Origin: AP-15 sp963733945 | Lineage (GTDB): Bacteria > Pseudomonadota > Alphaproteobacteria > ATCC43930 > CGMCC-115725 | Length of the DNA: 64,000 nt | Direction of reading: 5' to 3' | Assembly: GCA_963733945.1 (NCBI GenBank) | Contig: CAVTFD010000001.1 | Span: 83,648 to 147,647, forward strand | Shown here: piece by piece, positions 35,226 through 43,412 of the stretch | How the letters are laid out: each line of letters opens with the position of its first letter | Position numbering within the stretch: the first letter of the stretch is position 1 | Made by a program: the position numbers and the translations under genes | Notes under the pieces: model-generated | Told to the model about the DNA's origin: nothing | Databases searched by the model: none | Seen by the model: only the letters and a program-made list of their open reading frames with translations

Positions 35226-36191
35226 ATGGTCACGGACGGTGAGAGGATGGCGATGGACGGCGACGACATGGTCCGGGTTCCCGGTGGCACGTTCCGTATG
35301 GGGTCGGACAAGCATTATCCGGAAGAAGCGCCGGCCCACCAGGTCAGCGTCGATGCGTTCCGGATCGACCGGCGTCCGGTCACCAACCGGCAATTCAAGG
35401 AATTCGTCCGAGCGACCGGCCACGTCACCTTTGCCGAGATCCCCCCCGACCCCAAGGATTATCCGGGCGCATTGCCGCACATGATTTATGCCGGCTCGCT
35501 GGTGTTCACACCGCCCGCGCACCCGGTCGATCTGCGCGATTGGAGCCAGTGGTGGACCTTTCTGAAGGGAGCCGACTGGCGCCATCCCTATGGCCCGAAG
35601 AGCAATATCAATGGGCTCGATAACCATCCGGTGGTGCACGTTGCCTATGGCGATGCGCTCGCCTATGCCCGCTGGGCGGGGAAGGATCTCCCGACCGAGG
35701 CCGAGTGGGAATTCGCCGCGCGCGGCGGGCTTGACGGCGCCGAGTTCGCCTGGGGCAACGAATTCACCCCCGCCAGCAGACATATGGCCAACACCTGGCA
35801 GGGCGAGTTCCCGCGCCAGAACCTGGCGCGCGATGGGTTCGAGCGCACCTCGCCGGTAACTGCGTTCCCGGCGAACGGGTACGGCCTTTACGACATGATC
35901 GGCAATGTTTGGGAATGGACGGCCGACTGGTATTCGCCGAAGCATCCGGTCGAGGCGCCAAAGGCCTGCTGTATCCCGGAGAACCCGCGTGGCGGGCCCG
36001 AAGCGGCGAGCTACGATCCCCGCCAGCCCGACATCAAGATCCCGCGCAAGGTGCTCAAAGGCGGCTCGCATCTTTGCGCGCCCAATTACTGCCGCCGCTA
36101 TCGCCCGGCTGCGCGCCATGCGGAACCGGTCGACACATCGACAAGCCATGTCGGCTTTCGCTGCGTCATCCGAGGTGAGCGAAGGCAATAA
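35226..36191 (+). CDS. Formylglycine-generating enzyme (sulfatase-modifying factor), copy 2
   Basis: Intact second copy of the FGE-like gene, 321 residues, with the same C284-x4-C289 copper-site pair and 'GFRC' ending. The frame is open upstream to 34827, but the sequence there is antisense to the RlmM-like gene and not FGE. The ATG at 35226, or that at 35253 after GAGAGG, is the likely start. It precedes DUF3300 by 131 bp on the same strand. Confidence 0.88.
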   Translation: MVTDGERMAMDGDDMVRVPGGTFRMGSDKHYPEEAPAHQVSVDAFRIDRRPVTNRQFKEFVRATGHVTFAEIPPDPKDYPGALPHMIYAGSLVFTPPAHPVDLRDWSQWWTFLKGADWRHPYGPKSNINGLDNHPVVHVAYGDALAYARWAGKDLPTEAEWEFAARGGLDGAEFAWGNEFTPASRHMANTWQGEFPRQNLARDGFERTSPVTAFPANGYGLYDMIGNVWEWTADWYSPKHPVEAPKACCIPENPRGGPEAASYDPRQPDIKIPRKVLKGGSHLCAPNYCRRYRPAARHAEPVDTSTSHVGFRCVIRGERRQ

Positions 36192-36322
36192 GTCGCGAAT
36201 TTTCGTATTGGCGCTTCTCGAAAGAACCGACGGCGGCAAAAGCGCCAACGGACCCAGCGGGCGTAATGTCTTCCTTTCCGGAACGTTATGCCGTCGGCGA
36301 CAGGGTGCTGAAGGAGGGTACG

Positions 36323-37801
36323 GTGCATTCCGCATTGCGAATTTTTGCCGCGGTAGCTATCGCCCTCCGCCTGCTGTTGATGCAGGCGGCGGCGCAACAG
36401 CCCGCGGTGCCACCGCAGCCGGTCGCGGCGCAGCAGCCGGAGCCGGCGAATCCGCCGGCGTTCAAACCGGAACAGCTCGACCAGCTTCTCGCGCCGATCG
36501 CGCTCTATCCGGATGAGCTGATCGCCCAGATCCTGACCGCCGCCACCTATCCTCTCGAGATCGTCATGGCGGCGCGCTGGGTCGCGGACCCGAAGAATGC
36601 GGCGCTGACCGGCGATGCACTCGCAAAAGCGCTAGAAGGGCAAAGCTGGGACGCCAGCGTCAAATCGTTGGTGCCGTTTCCCAGCGTTCTCAAGATGATG
36701 TCCGACCAGCTCGACTGGACGCAACAGCTCGGTGATGCCTTTCTCAGCCAGGAGCAGGATTGCCTTGCCTCGGTGCAACGCCTGCGACGCAAGGCGCAAG
36801 CCGCGGGAACCTTGAAATCGACCCCGCAGCAAACGGTGACGGTCCAAGCCCCCGCAGCGCCGCCGAGCGGCGCGCCGGCAACGATGGCGCCCGTTAGCGA
36901 GGAACCGATCATTGCAATCGCGCCTACCGATCCGCAGCAAGTCTATGTGCCTTACTATGATCCCGCTACGGCGTATGGCGCCTGGCCATATCCGGATTAT
37001 CAGCCATATGCCTTTCCGCCGCCGGTTGGTTACGGCATAGCCACCGGCCTTGCGACTGGTCTTGCCTTTGGCGCCGGGGTCGCGGTCGTCAGCTCGCTGT
37101 GGGGCTGGGGACGTCCCAATTGGGGCGGCGGCAACGTCACGATCAACTCGAACCAATACAACCGCATCAACCTCAATCGCAACGTGGTTTCCGGCAATAC
37201 CTGGCAGCACAACGCGGTGCACCGCCAAGGCGTCGCTTATCGCGACACAGCGACCAGTCAGCGCTATGGCCGGGCGACGACCGGAGCCACCGCCCGCCAA
37301 AATTATCGCGGCTATGCGGGACAGGGGCGAGGCGCCGCAGCGGGCCGAACCGGAGGCGTCGCAGGTGCCGCAACGGCACGCCCCGCTGCACAGGCTCGCG
37401 TGGCGGCGGCTCGCCCGGCAGCGCAAAACCGCGTGGCGGCGGCGCGTCCCGCGGCGCAAAACCGTGTGGCGGCGGCGCGTCCGGGCGGACAAGGCCTTGC
37501 GGCGCGTCCCGGAGCCCAGACAGGCCGTCCCCAGGCTCTGGCGCAACATCCCAACATCGCCGCCTCGCGCAGCGCCGGAGCGGGCGCCGCCGCTCAGCGC
37601 TCGGCCTTCAATCCCGGCAACGGCGCCCAGACCCGCGCCTATGCCCAGCGCGGTGCGGCGAGCCGCCAGCAGGTTACGGGACGGGCCCAGGGCGGCGGCG
37701 TTCAACGGGCCGGCAGCGGAGGCGGCTTTCACGGTGGCGGTGGCCACGGCGGTGGGGGCGGGGCCCGCGGCGGTGGGGGCGGATTCCATGGCCGACGCTG
37801 A
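36323..37801 (+). CDS. DUF3300 exported protein with low-complexity C-terminus, copy 2 (intact)
   Basis: About 492 residues from the GTG at 36323, which has a strong AAGGAGGG four bases upstream; the frame is open above it. A signal peptide ('RIFAAVAIALRLLLMQAAAQ') leads into a proline-rich spacer, then the DUF3300 domain ('LAPIALYPDELIAQILTAAT', 'WVADPKNAALTGDALAKALE', 'QQLGDAFLSQEQDCLASVQR'), 'VYVPYYDPATAYGAWPYPDY', a glycine membrane-like stretch, and a C-terminal half of Ala/Arg/Pro and Gly repeats including three 'RVAAARPAAQ'-type units and 'GGGGHGGGGGARGGGGG'. Often found beside DUF2950, as here. Function unknown; likely envelope-located. Confidence 0.85.
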   Translation: MHSALRIFAAVAIALRLLLMQAAAQQPAVPPQPVAAQQPEPANPPAFKPEQLDQLLAPIALYPDELIAQILTAATYPLEIVMAARWVADPKNAALTGDALAKALEGQSWDASVKSLVPFPSVLKMMSDQLDWTQQLGDAFLSQEQDCLASVQRLRRKAQAAGTLKSTPQQTVTVQAPAAPPSGAPATMAPVSEEPIIAIAPTDPQQVYVPYYDPATAYGAWPYPDYQPYAFPPPVGYGIATGLATGLAFGAGVAVVSSLWGWGRPNWGGGNVTINSNQYNRINLNRNVVSGNTWQHNAVHRQGVAYRDTATSQRYGRATTGATARQNYRGYAGQGRGAAAGRTGGVAGAATARPAAQARVAAARPAAQNRVAAARPAAQNRVAAARPGGQGLAARPGAQTGRPQALAQHPNIAASRSAGAGAAAQRSAFNPGNGAQTRAYAQRGAASRQQVTGRAQGGGVQRAGSGGGFHGGGGHGGGGGARGGGGGFHGRR

Positions 37802-37828
37802 GGTCACCCCGAGCCGAGGAGGCGCCAC

Positions 37829-38797
37829 GTGAATATCTTACGGTTCGCCCCTCGGGCGCTCGTCGCTCCAATGGGATTGTTTTTAGCCCTATGCCTTGCG
37901 ACCGGGCTCGAATGGCCGGCTCTGGCCGCTCCCACTGCTTCGATACCTGTCCGGCAAACGAGCTTCTCTTCGCCGGAGGAGGCGCTGAAGGCGCTGATCG
38001 ATGCCTTGAAAGGCAACAATCTCTCCGCCGTGGCCAAGATTTTTGGGCCCGGGATCGAGCCGATCCTCCATTCGGGCGACCCAGTCGCGGACAAAAATGC
38101 GCGGGAACGCTTCGTCGCCGCCGCCGATGAGCGGCACCATTTCGACGGATCGGGCAATACCCTCACCTTGGTCATCGGCAAAGATGACTGGCCATTTCCG
38201 ATCCCGCTGAAGAAAGTCGACGATCATTGGCGGTTCGACACCGCGGCGGGAAAAGAAGAGATCCTTGATCGCCGCATCGGCCAGAACGAGCTGTCGACGA
38301 TCCAGACGATGCTCGCTTATGTCGACGCCCAGCGCGATTTCGCCGATCTGCAGCGGCAGCAGAGCGGCACTGCCGAATACGCGCAGCACATCCTCAGCAC
38401 TCCCGGCAAAAGGGACGGTCTCTACTGGCCCACGGCGGAGGGTCAGCCGCCGAGCCCTTTGGGCCCGCTGGTGGCTTCGGCGCGCGCCGCGGGTTATCGC
38501 CGGGGCGCGAAAGGGGAAGGGCCGACGCCTTATCACGGCTATTTCTTCAAGGTGCTGACCAGCCAAGGCCCAAACGCGCCGGGCGGTGCGGCCGATTACA
38601 TCGTCAACGGCAAGATGATCGGCGGCTTCGCCCTCATCGCCTGGCCGGCGCGCTATGGCGATTCCGGCGTGATGACATTCATCGTCAATCACCAGGGGAC
38701 GGTCTACCAGAAGAACCTCGGGCCGCAGACCGCTGAGATCGCCCGGGCCATTGATACCTTCGATCCCGACCCCAGCTGGCAAAGAGCCCAGCCCTGA
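37829..38797 (+). CDS. DUF2950 exported protein
   Basis: A 322-residue protein starting with GTG at 37829, 27 bp after the DUF3300 stop, so in the same operon. It has a signal peptide ('LVAPMGLFLALCLATGLEWP', cleavage near 'ALA') and the DUF2950 pattern: 'FSSPEEALKALIDALKGNN', 'ILDRRIGQNELSTIQTMLAY', 'DGLYWPTAEGQPPSPLGPLV', 'PYHGYFFKVLTSQGPNAPGG', 'GFALIAWPARYGDSGVMTFI'. DUF2950 and DUF3300 genes are a recurrent pair in proteobacteria; the function of both is unknown. Confidence 0.88.
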   Translation: MNILRFAPRALVAPMGLFLALCLATGLEWPALAAPTASIPVRQTSFSSPEEALKALIDALKGNNLSAVAKIFGPGIEPILHSGDPVADKNARERFVAAADERHHFDGSGNTLTLVIGKDDWPFPIPLKKVDDHWRFDTAAGKEEILDRRIGQNELSTIQTMLAYVDAQRDFADLQRQQSGTAEYAQHILSTPGKRDGLYWPTAEGQPPSPLGPLVASARAAGYRRGAKGEGPTPYHGYFFKVLTSQGPNAPGGAADYIVNGKMIGGFALIAWPARYGDSGVMTFIVNHQGTVYQKNLGPQTAEIARAIDTFDPDPSWQRAQP

Positions 38798-38852
38798 CCG
38801 CTTGGCATCCCCGTCTTTTTAGCCACACCGCAAACCTGCGTCTCGCCAGTTC

Positions 38853-39656
38853 ATGATCCTCGGTCTCCTGCGAGAGTTGATCGATCTCGGTGTCGGTGTC
38901 TTCGGACTGGTTGTCTTTGCCGGGCTCGCATTGTCGGGTGAGATCGGCTTCCGAATCGGCCGCGGGCGAGCTCGCGCAGCGACGTCGCCTGACAGGGAGA
39001 GCGCCGGCGTCTCGACCCTGACAACCGGAATGCTGGGACTGTTGGCGTTCACACTGGCATTGACCATCGGCTTGGCACAGGATCGGTTCGAGGCGCGGCG
39101 CCATGCAACCCTCGACGAAGCCAACTCGATCGGCACCGCTTGGCTCCGCACACAGCTGGCCGGCCCGTCTGGAAAACCGATCGCGGCACTGATCGAGGAT
39201 TACGCCCGCGGTCGGCTCGACTATCTCGTAGCGGCCAACCCGAATACGGCTGGCGAGGCGCTTGCGCGCACCAACACCTTGCAGACCGCGATCTGGCAGC
39301 GCAGCCTGACGGTATTGGCGGGAATGCCGCCGACATTGGCCTCTGCGCTGATCGCCTCCCTCAACGACATGTTCGACGCCAGCCTGGTACAGCGGTATGC
39401 GATGGAAGGCCGCGCGCCAACTGAGACGATGCTGATGTTACTCGGTGGCGCAACGCTCGCGGTCGGCGCGCTCGGCTATCAGATGGGGCTTTCCGGCCGA
39501 CGGCAGCTTATCCTGGCCCTGCTCCTGCTGCTGATGGTCAGCAGCGCTATGGCGCTGATCATCGATTTCAACCGGCCGCGTCTTGGCTTCACCCAGATCA
39601 ATCCGGCTCCGCTGGTCTGGACGATCCAAGGCTTCGCCCCCACTCCGCCACGCTGA
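38853..39656 (+). CDS. DUF4239 (bestrophin-like) membrane protein
   Basis: A 267-residue protein with four membrane helices in two pairs: 'LGVGVFGLVVFAGLALSGEI' and 'GMLGLLAFTLALTIGLAQD' before a soluble middle, then 'TMLMLLGGATLAVGALGYQM' and 'LILALLLLLMVSSAMALIID'. The middle reads 'RFEARRHATLDEANSIGTAW', the signature of DUF4239, which is distantly related to bestrophin anion channels. A second member of the same family lies at 62510-63297. Function not established. Confidence 0.8.
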   Translation: MILGLLRELIDLGVGVFGLVVFAGLALSGEIGFRIGRGRARAATSPDRESAGVSTLTTGMLGLLAFTLALTIGLAQDRFEARRHATLDEANSIGTAWLRTQLAGPSGKPIAALIEDYARGRLDYLVAANPNTAGEALARTNTLQTAIWQRSLTVLAGMPPTLASALIASLNDMFDASLVQRYAMEGRAPTETMLMLLGGATLAVGALGYQMGLSGRRQLILALLLLLMVSSAMALIIDFNRPRLGFTQINPAPLVWTIQGFAPTPPR

Positions 39657-39756
39657 GATAGCTCACGATGGCGCTTGGAGCGGGCCGAGCGGTTCGCGCC
39701 GCGATCGTCCGGCGAAGGAACTTGGCGCGCCTCGGCGCATTTGCCACAATCGCCTC

Positions 39757-40512
39757 ATGCTCGATGATCCCGCCATCGCCGAACTCGCCCGGATGATCGA
39801 CGAAGCGCGCCGCGTCGTCGTCTTTACCGGCGCCGGCATCAGCACCGAATCGGGCATTCCCGACTTCCGCAGCCCCGGCGGCATCTGGACGAAAATGGCG
39901 CCGATCGACTTCGCCGATTTTCTCGCTTCGGAGGAGGCGCGCCGTGAGACCTGGCGGCGGCGCTTTGCGATGGAGGAGACCTTTCGCGCCGCGGAGCCAA
40001 ACCGCGGCCATCGCGCGGTCGCCGAACTGGTCCGCCGCGGCACCGCCGCCGCGGTCATTACTCAGAACATCGACGGGCTGCACCAGGCCTGCGGCATTGC
40101 CGATGACCGGGTTATCGAATTGCACGGCAACACGACCTATGCCCATTGCCTGGATTGCGCACGGCGCTACGAACTGGCGGCGCTGCGCCTTGCGTTCGAG
40201 CGCGACGAGGCCATCCCGCTTTGCGACGCCTGCGGCGGTTTCGTCAAGACCGCGACGATCTCGTTCGGCCAAGCGATGCCGCCCGCAGCGATGCAGCGCG
40301 CGCAGAGCGAAACCCTGGGCGCCGATCTGTTCATCGTCGCCGGTTCCTCGCTCGTGGTCTATCCCGCCGCCGCTTTCCCGGAACTGGCTCAACGCAACGG
40401 CGCAGCGCTGGTCATCGTCAATCGCGAGCCGACCGGGCTCGACGGCATCGCCGATCTCGTGCTCCACCGCGCCATCGGCGAAACCCTCGGCAGGGCGGTC
40501 GGGGTCGAGTAG
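39757..40512 (+). CDS. cobB: NAD-dependent protein deacylase (sirtuin)
   Basis: A 251-residue Sir2-family protein that removes acyl groups from lysines using NAD+. All signature parts are present: 'VVVFTGAGISTESGIPDFRS' (residues about 21-40), 'TQNIDGLHQACG', the catalytic His in 'IELHGNT', two zinc pairs 'CLDC' and 'CDAC', and 'LFIVAGSSLVVYPAA' plus 'LVIVNREPTGLD'. The ATG at 39757 gives the normal sirtuin N-terminus; the longer open frame upstream overlaps the DUF4239 gene and is not sirtuin-like. The gene is followed by the acetamidase-family gene after 24 bp. Confidence 0.93.
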   Translation: MLDDPAIAELARMIDEARRVVVFTGAGISTESGIPDFRSPGGIWTKMAPIDFADFLASEEARRETWRRRFAMEETFRAAEPNRGHRAVAELVRRGTAAAVITQNIDGLHQACGIADDRVIELHGNTTYAHCLDCARRYELAALRLAFERDEAIPLCDACGGFVKTATISFGQAMPPAAMQRAQSETLGADLFIVAGSSLVVYPAAAFPELAQRNGAALVIVNREPTGLDGIADLVLHRAIGETLGRAVGVE

Positions 40513-40536
40513 GATCGACCGGCAGGGAGCGCGTCC

Positions 40537-41874
40537 ATGGTGCATCGACCCGAGGTTGACGAAAGCGGCGAGCCCGGCCTGTCGACCTTTCGTCACGACT
40601 GCGGCAACCTTTTTGGCTGCGGCGACGAAAAGGGCACCGGCATCCTCCGCGAAGACATCAAGGACGCGGCATTCGACGCGCAGGCGGCGGACCGTCTGAT
40701 GCACCTGGACGAATTGAACCAGGAGCGCGTGGACGATTTTCTAACGGCGCGCGGGCGCAAACGCCGCCAATTGCTTCGGGCGAGCAGCTTTTTGGGCGTG
40801 CTTGCCGCGGTCGGTCCGTGGTTCGATCGGCTCGCCCATGCTGCCGGGGGCGACGGTGCGGCGCCCGCTGCCGGCAGTAAAACCAACGGCCGTATCCATG
40901 TCGTCAACTCGACAAAGGAAACGGTGCGGCTCGGCGTGTTCGACGCGACCTTGCCGCCGATCCTCACGATCGAATCGGGCGACTGGGTCAGCTTTCCGAA
41001 TACCTGGTCGCATTTCCTGAACGAATTGCAACCGGGGGTGCCGATCGACCGCCTGGCGGCGATGCGGGTCAGCAATCCCGGGCGCGGCCCCCATTCGATC
41101 ATCGGCCCGATCGCGGTCAAGGACGCGGTGCCGGGTGACGTGGTCGAGATCCGCTACCGCCGGCTGCGCCCGGTCGCCTGGGGTGCGGTGTTCAACAATC
41201 CGTCGGCTTTGGGCACCGGGTTATTGCCGAAAGACTTCCCGCAGGGTCAGGTCAAATATGTCGATCTCGATCTAAAGCGGATGCAGGGCAAGTTCGCACC
41301 GGGCATCAACATCCCACTGACGCCGTTCCAAGGGACGCTCGGCGTCGCCCCGCCCGACGGATTTTTCCCGCCGCTAAGCCCCGGCGTCACCAATTCGGTG
41401 CCGCCCGGCCCGCATGGCGGCAACCTCGATCTCAGGGAGCTGACCGAAGGCTCGATCCTCTACCTCCCGGTCTGGAAGCCGGGCGCGCTGATCTACACCG
41501 GCGACTCGCATGCCGTGCAGGGTGACGGCGAGATCAGCCTGACCGCGCTTGAGACCAGCATGCAGGAGGTGCTGATCCAAGTCGTCCTGCACAAGCAGAA
41601 GAATTTTCATTGGCCGGTGGCCGAAACCTCGTCCCATTGGATCACAGTCGGCCTCGACAAAGACCTCAACGCGGCGATGACATTGGCGGCACGCAATGCG
41701 ATCGGTTTTCTGGCCACGCGGGCAAAGCTGACGCCGCTCGATGCCTATGCGCTGTGCAGCATCGCCGTCAGCTTTCGCGTGACCCAGGTCGTCGACATCA
41801 TGCGCGGGGTCCACGCAATGATACCGAAGAGCCTGTTCGCCGGTGAGCTGCGCCGGCAGATCGCCGTCGTCTAG
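40537..41874 (+). CDS. Acetamidase/formamidase-family protein with N-terminal extension and Tat-like segment
   Basis: Residues about 115-430 are the FmdA/AmdA acetamidase-formamidase fold ('TIESGDWVSFPNTWSHFLNE', 'IAVKDAVPGDVVEIRYRRL', 'LPVWKPGALIYTGDSHAVQG', 'GDGEISLTALETSMQEVLI', 'DAYALCSIAVSFRVTQVVD'), expected to hydrolyse small amides. Before it are about 70 unusual residues with 'HDCGNLFGCGDEKG', then a twin-arginine-like stretch 'RKRRQLLRASSFLGVLAAVG'. If translation begins at 40699 instead, the Tat-like motif would be near the N-terminus and the enzyme exported; the upstream ATG at 40537 has AGGGAG. The true start is unresolved. Confidence 0.8.
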   Translation: MVHRPEVDESGEPGLSTFRHDCGNLFGCGDEKGTGILREDIKDAAFDAQAADRLMHLDELNQERVDDFLTARGRKRRQLLRASSFLGVLAAVGPWFDRLAHAAGGDGAAPAAGSKTNGRIHVVNSTKETVRLGVFDATLPPILTIESGDWVSFPNTWSHFLNELQPGVPIDRLAAMRVSNPGRGPHSIIGPIAVKDAVPGDVVEIRYRRLRPVAWGAVFNNPSALGTGLLPKDFPQGQVKYVDLDLKRMQGKFAPGINIPLTPFQGTLGVAPPDGFFPPLSPGVTNSVPPGPHGGNLDLRELTEGSILYLPVWKPGALIYTGDSHAVQGDGEISLTALETSMQEVLIQVVLHKQKNFHWPVAETSSHWITVGLDKDLNAAMTLAARNAIGFLATRAKLTPLDAYALCSIAVSFRVTQVVDIMRGVHAMIPKSLFAGELRRQIAVV

Positions 41875-41943
41875 CCCGCGACTGCGTCTGCGGCGTCGCC
41901 GCCGACCGACGGTACGGCTGCAATATCAGAGGGAGGAAGTCCG

Positions 41944-42696
41944 ATGAGACTCGAAGGCAAGGTCGCGCTGATCACCGGGGGCGCATCCGGCATGGGCGCC
42001 AGCATGGCTCGGATCTTCGCCGGCGAGGGCGCCAAGGTCGTCGCCGCCGATATGCTCGAAGACGAAGGCAAGCGGGTCGTCGCCGACATCACTAAAGCCA
42101 ACGGTGCCGCGATGTTCCACCGGCTTGACGTCAGCAGCGAAGCGGAATGGAAGGCGACAGTCGAGGCTACCCTCGCCGAATACGGCAAGCTCGACATACT
42201 GGTCAACGATGCCGGCTTGAGCGGCAGCGCGGTCGCGGATTTGTTCGACACCGCGGCCTGGGATCGGCTGATGGCGGTCAATGCGCGCGGCGTCTTTCTC
42301 GGCATGAAATTCGCTATTCCCTTAATGAAGGCGCAGGGCGGCGGCTCGATCGTCAACATCTCGTCGATCTCCGGCATCACCGGCCAGCACGGCGTCCATG
42401 TCGCCTACAACGCCTCGAAGGGCGCGGTCCGCACCCTAACCAAGGCCGCGGCGGTACAGCACGGCGCCGACAACATCCGCGTCAATTCAGTGCATCCGGG
42501 ATTGATGCCGCCGATGCGCTCGTCAGGGCGCACCGCCGACCCCGAGGTTCGCGCGAAAATGCTGCGCCAGGTGCCGATGGGCCGCGCCGGGCGGGTCGAG
42601 GAGGTGGCCAACGCCGTCCTCTTTCTCGCCTCGGACGAAGCCTCCTACATCACCGGCGCCGAGCTCTGGGTCGACGGCGGCTATCTCGCGACCTAG
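41944..42696 (+). CDS. SDR-family oxidoreductase (FabG-like)
   Basis: A 250-residue classical short-chain dehydrogenase: cofactor motif 'LITGGASGMGASMARIFAGE', 'LDILVNDAGLSG', catalytic Ser in 'SIVNISSISGITGQHGVHV', catalytic Tyr-Lys in 'AYNASKGAV', and C-terminal 'ASDEASYITGAELWVDGGY'. Preferred cofactor NAD(H) is suggested by Asp after strand two ('VVAADMLEDEG'). AGGGAGGAAG lies upstream of the ATG. A truncated CaiB/BaiF CoA-transferase follows on the opposite strand. Substrate unknown. Confidence 0.9.
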   Translation: MRLEGKVALITGGASGMGASMARIFAGEGAKVVAADMLEDEGKRVVADITKANGAAMFHRLDVSSEAEWKATVEATLAEYGKLDILVNDAGLSGSAVADLFDTAAWDRLMAVNARGVFLGMKFAIPLMKAQGGGSIVNISSISGITGQHGVHVAYNASKGAVRTLTKAAAVQHGADNIRVNSVHPGLMPPMRSSGRTADPEVRAKMLRQVPMGRAGRVEEVANAVLFLASDEASYITGAELWVDGGYLAT

Positions 42697-42710
42697 ATTA
42701 TTGAAATTGA

Positions 42711-42869
42711 TCAGATAATCGCTGCGAGCCGGTCACGTCGCGGCCGTCGTCGCCGCTCGATCTTGATGACGTTGGCGCCCCAATCGGCGAGCTGGCGCAC
42801 CGCGGTCGGTCCGGCGCGGGCATGGGTCAGGTCGAAGACGGTAAATTTCGACAGCGGCAGGGTTCCAAT
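42711..42869 (-). pseudogene. Truncated CaiB/BaiF (Frc-type) CoA-transferase N-terminus
   Basis: The minus strand encodes the canonical start of a formyl-CoA-transferase-type protein, 'LPLSKFTVFDLTHARAGPTA' then 'VRQLADWGANVIKIE'. A one-base insertion after 'KIER' separates the family continuation 'DDGRDVTGSQR', which ends abruptly at about 42718 next to the SDR 3' end. Only about 50 of about 400 residues remain, so the gene was cut by a deletion or rearrangement. No other part of it is in the window. Confidence 0.75.
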
Positions 42870-43412
42870 GCTCGCGTATGCGGCCCTTTCTTAGTCAGAT
42901 CATTCGCCGGCCGCCATCCCAACACGGAACGACAGGATCCGTGAACAGCGCCGCGGCTAGTGGTATGATTTTGACATTTGGTACCCCACTTTTTTTCCGT
43001 CATGCCCGCGAAAGCGGGCACCCAGGGCGGCCTCTGCGGGGCCGACGAGAAAGAAAAGATGGGAATCATCTGTTCGGTTCGTACCACTAGTTCCGACGAC
43101 AAATTTCGCCCCTCCGGTGCATCGCGGTCAAGCTATGTACCGAGGTCCGCCAGCCCATTCGCGGCAACCTGCTATTCCCGTTCGGGCGGCGGCTTTCAGG
43201 AAAACTCATCGTCGTATCTTACGGAAACTCTAGCCAATCAAGAAATCGGCTCGAAGAAAATCTCCGGATTCTTAAATTTCGCAACACGCCAGACCGGGGC
43301 GGATTTCGGGAACGGTGCTCCGTTACGGAAATCACTTGGCCTGGGGAATGACGGCTGTTTAGCGTCTCTGGTGTAAACTGAATGGTACAGACGGATGCTT
43401 CAGGGGTTCGCA
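42870..43412. other. Gap of lower GC with no gene, containing a palindromic repeat
   Basis: About 540 bp between the CaiB relic and the next SDR gene. It holds the hairpin at 43003-43020 and otherwise no convincing frame. Composition is lower in GC than the flanking metabolic genes and resembles that of the SDR that follows. Confidence 0.45.
43003..43020. repeat. Palindromic intergenic repeat (hairpin)
   Basis: TGCCCGC, loop GAAA, GCGGGCA: a perfect 7-bp stem with a GNRA-type loop, inside the phrase 'gtcatgcccgcgaaagcgggcaccc'-like context widely scattered between proteobacterial genes (reads as 'HARESGHP' when translated). It is a different repeat family from the one at 15.6/15.95 kb. It could also act as a terminator-like or mRNA-stabilising hairpin. 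Confidence 0.75.

Larger units (their letters stand above)
33384..37387. repeat. 4.0-kb tandem duplication, unit 2 (intact copy)
   Basis: The second unit, continuing into unique sequence at 37388 inside a full-length DUF3300 gene. Its genes keep their starts and frames, so this unit appears to be the functional one. Confidence 0.9.

Noticed and set aside
37381..37500. CRISPR-like short repeats
   Set aside because: The repeated DNA is in frame inside the DUF3300 gene and encodes the 'RVAAARPAAQ' units; there are no spacers.
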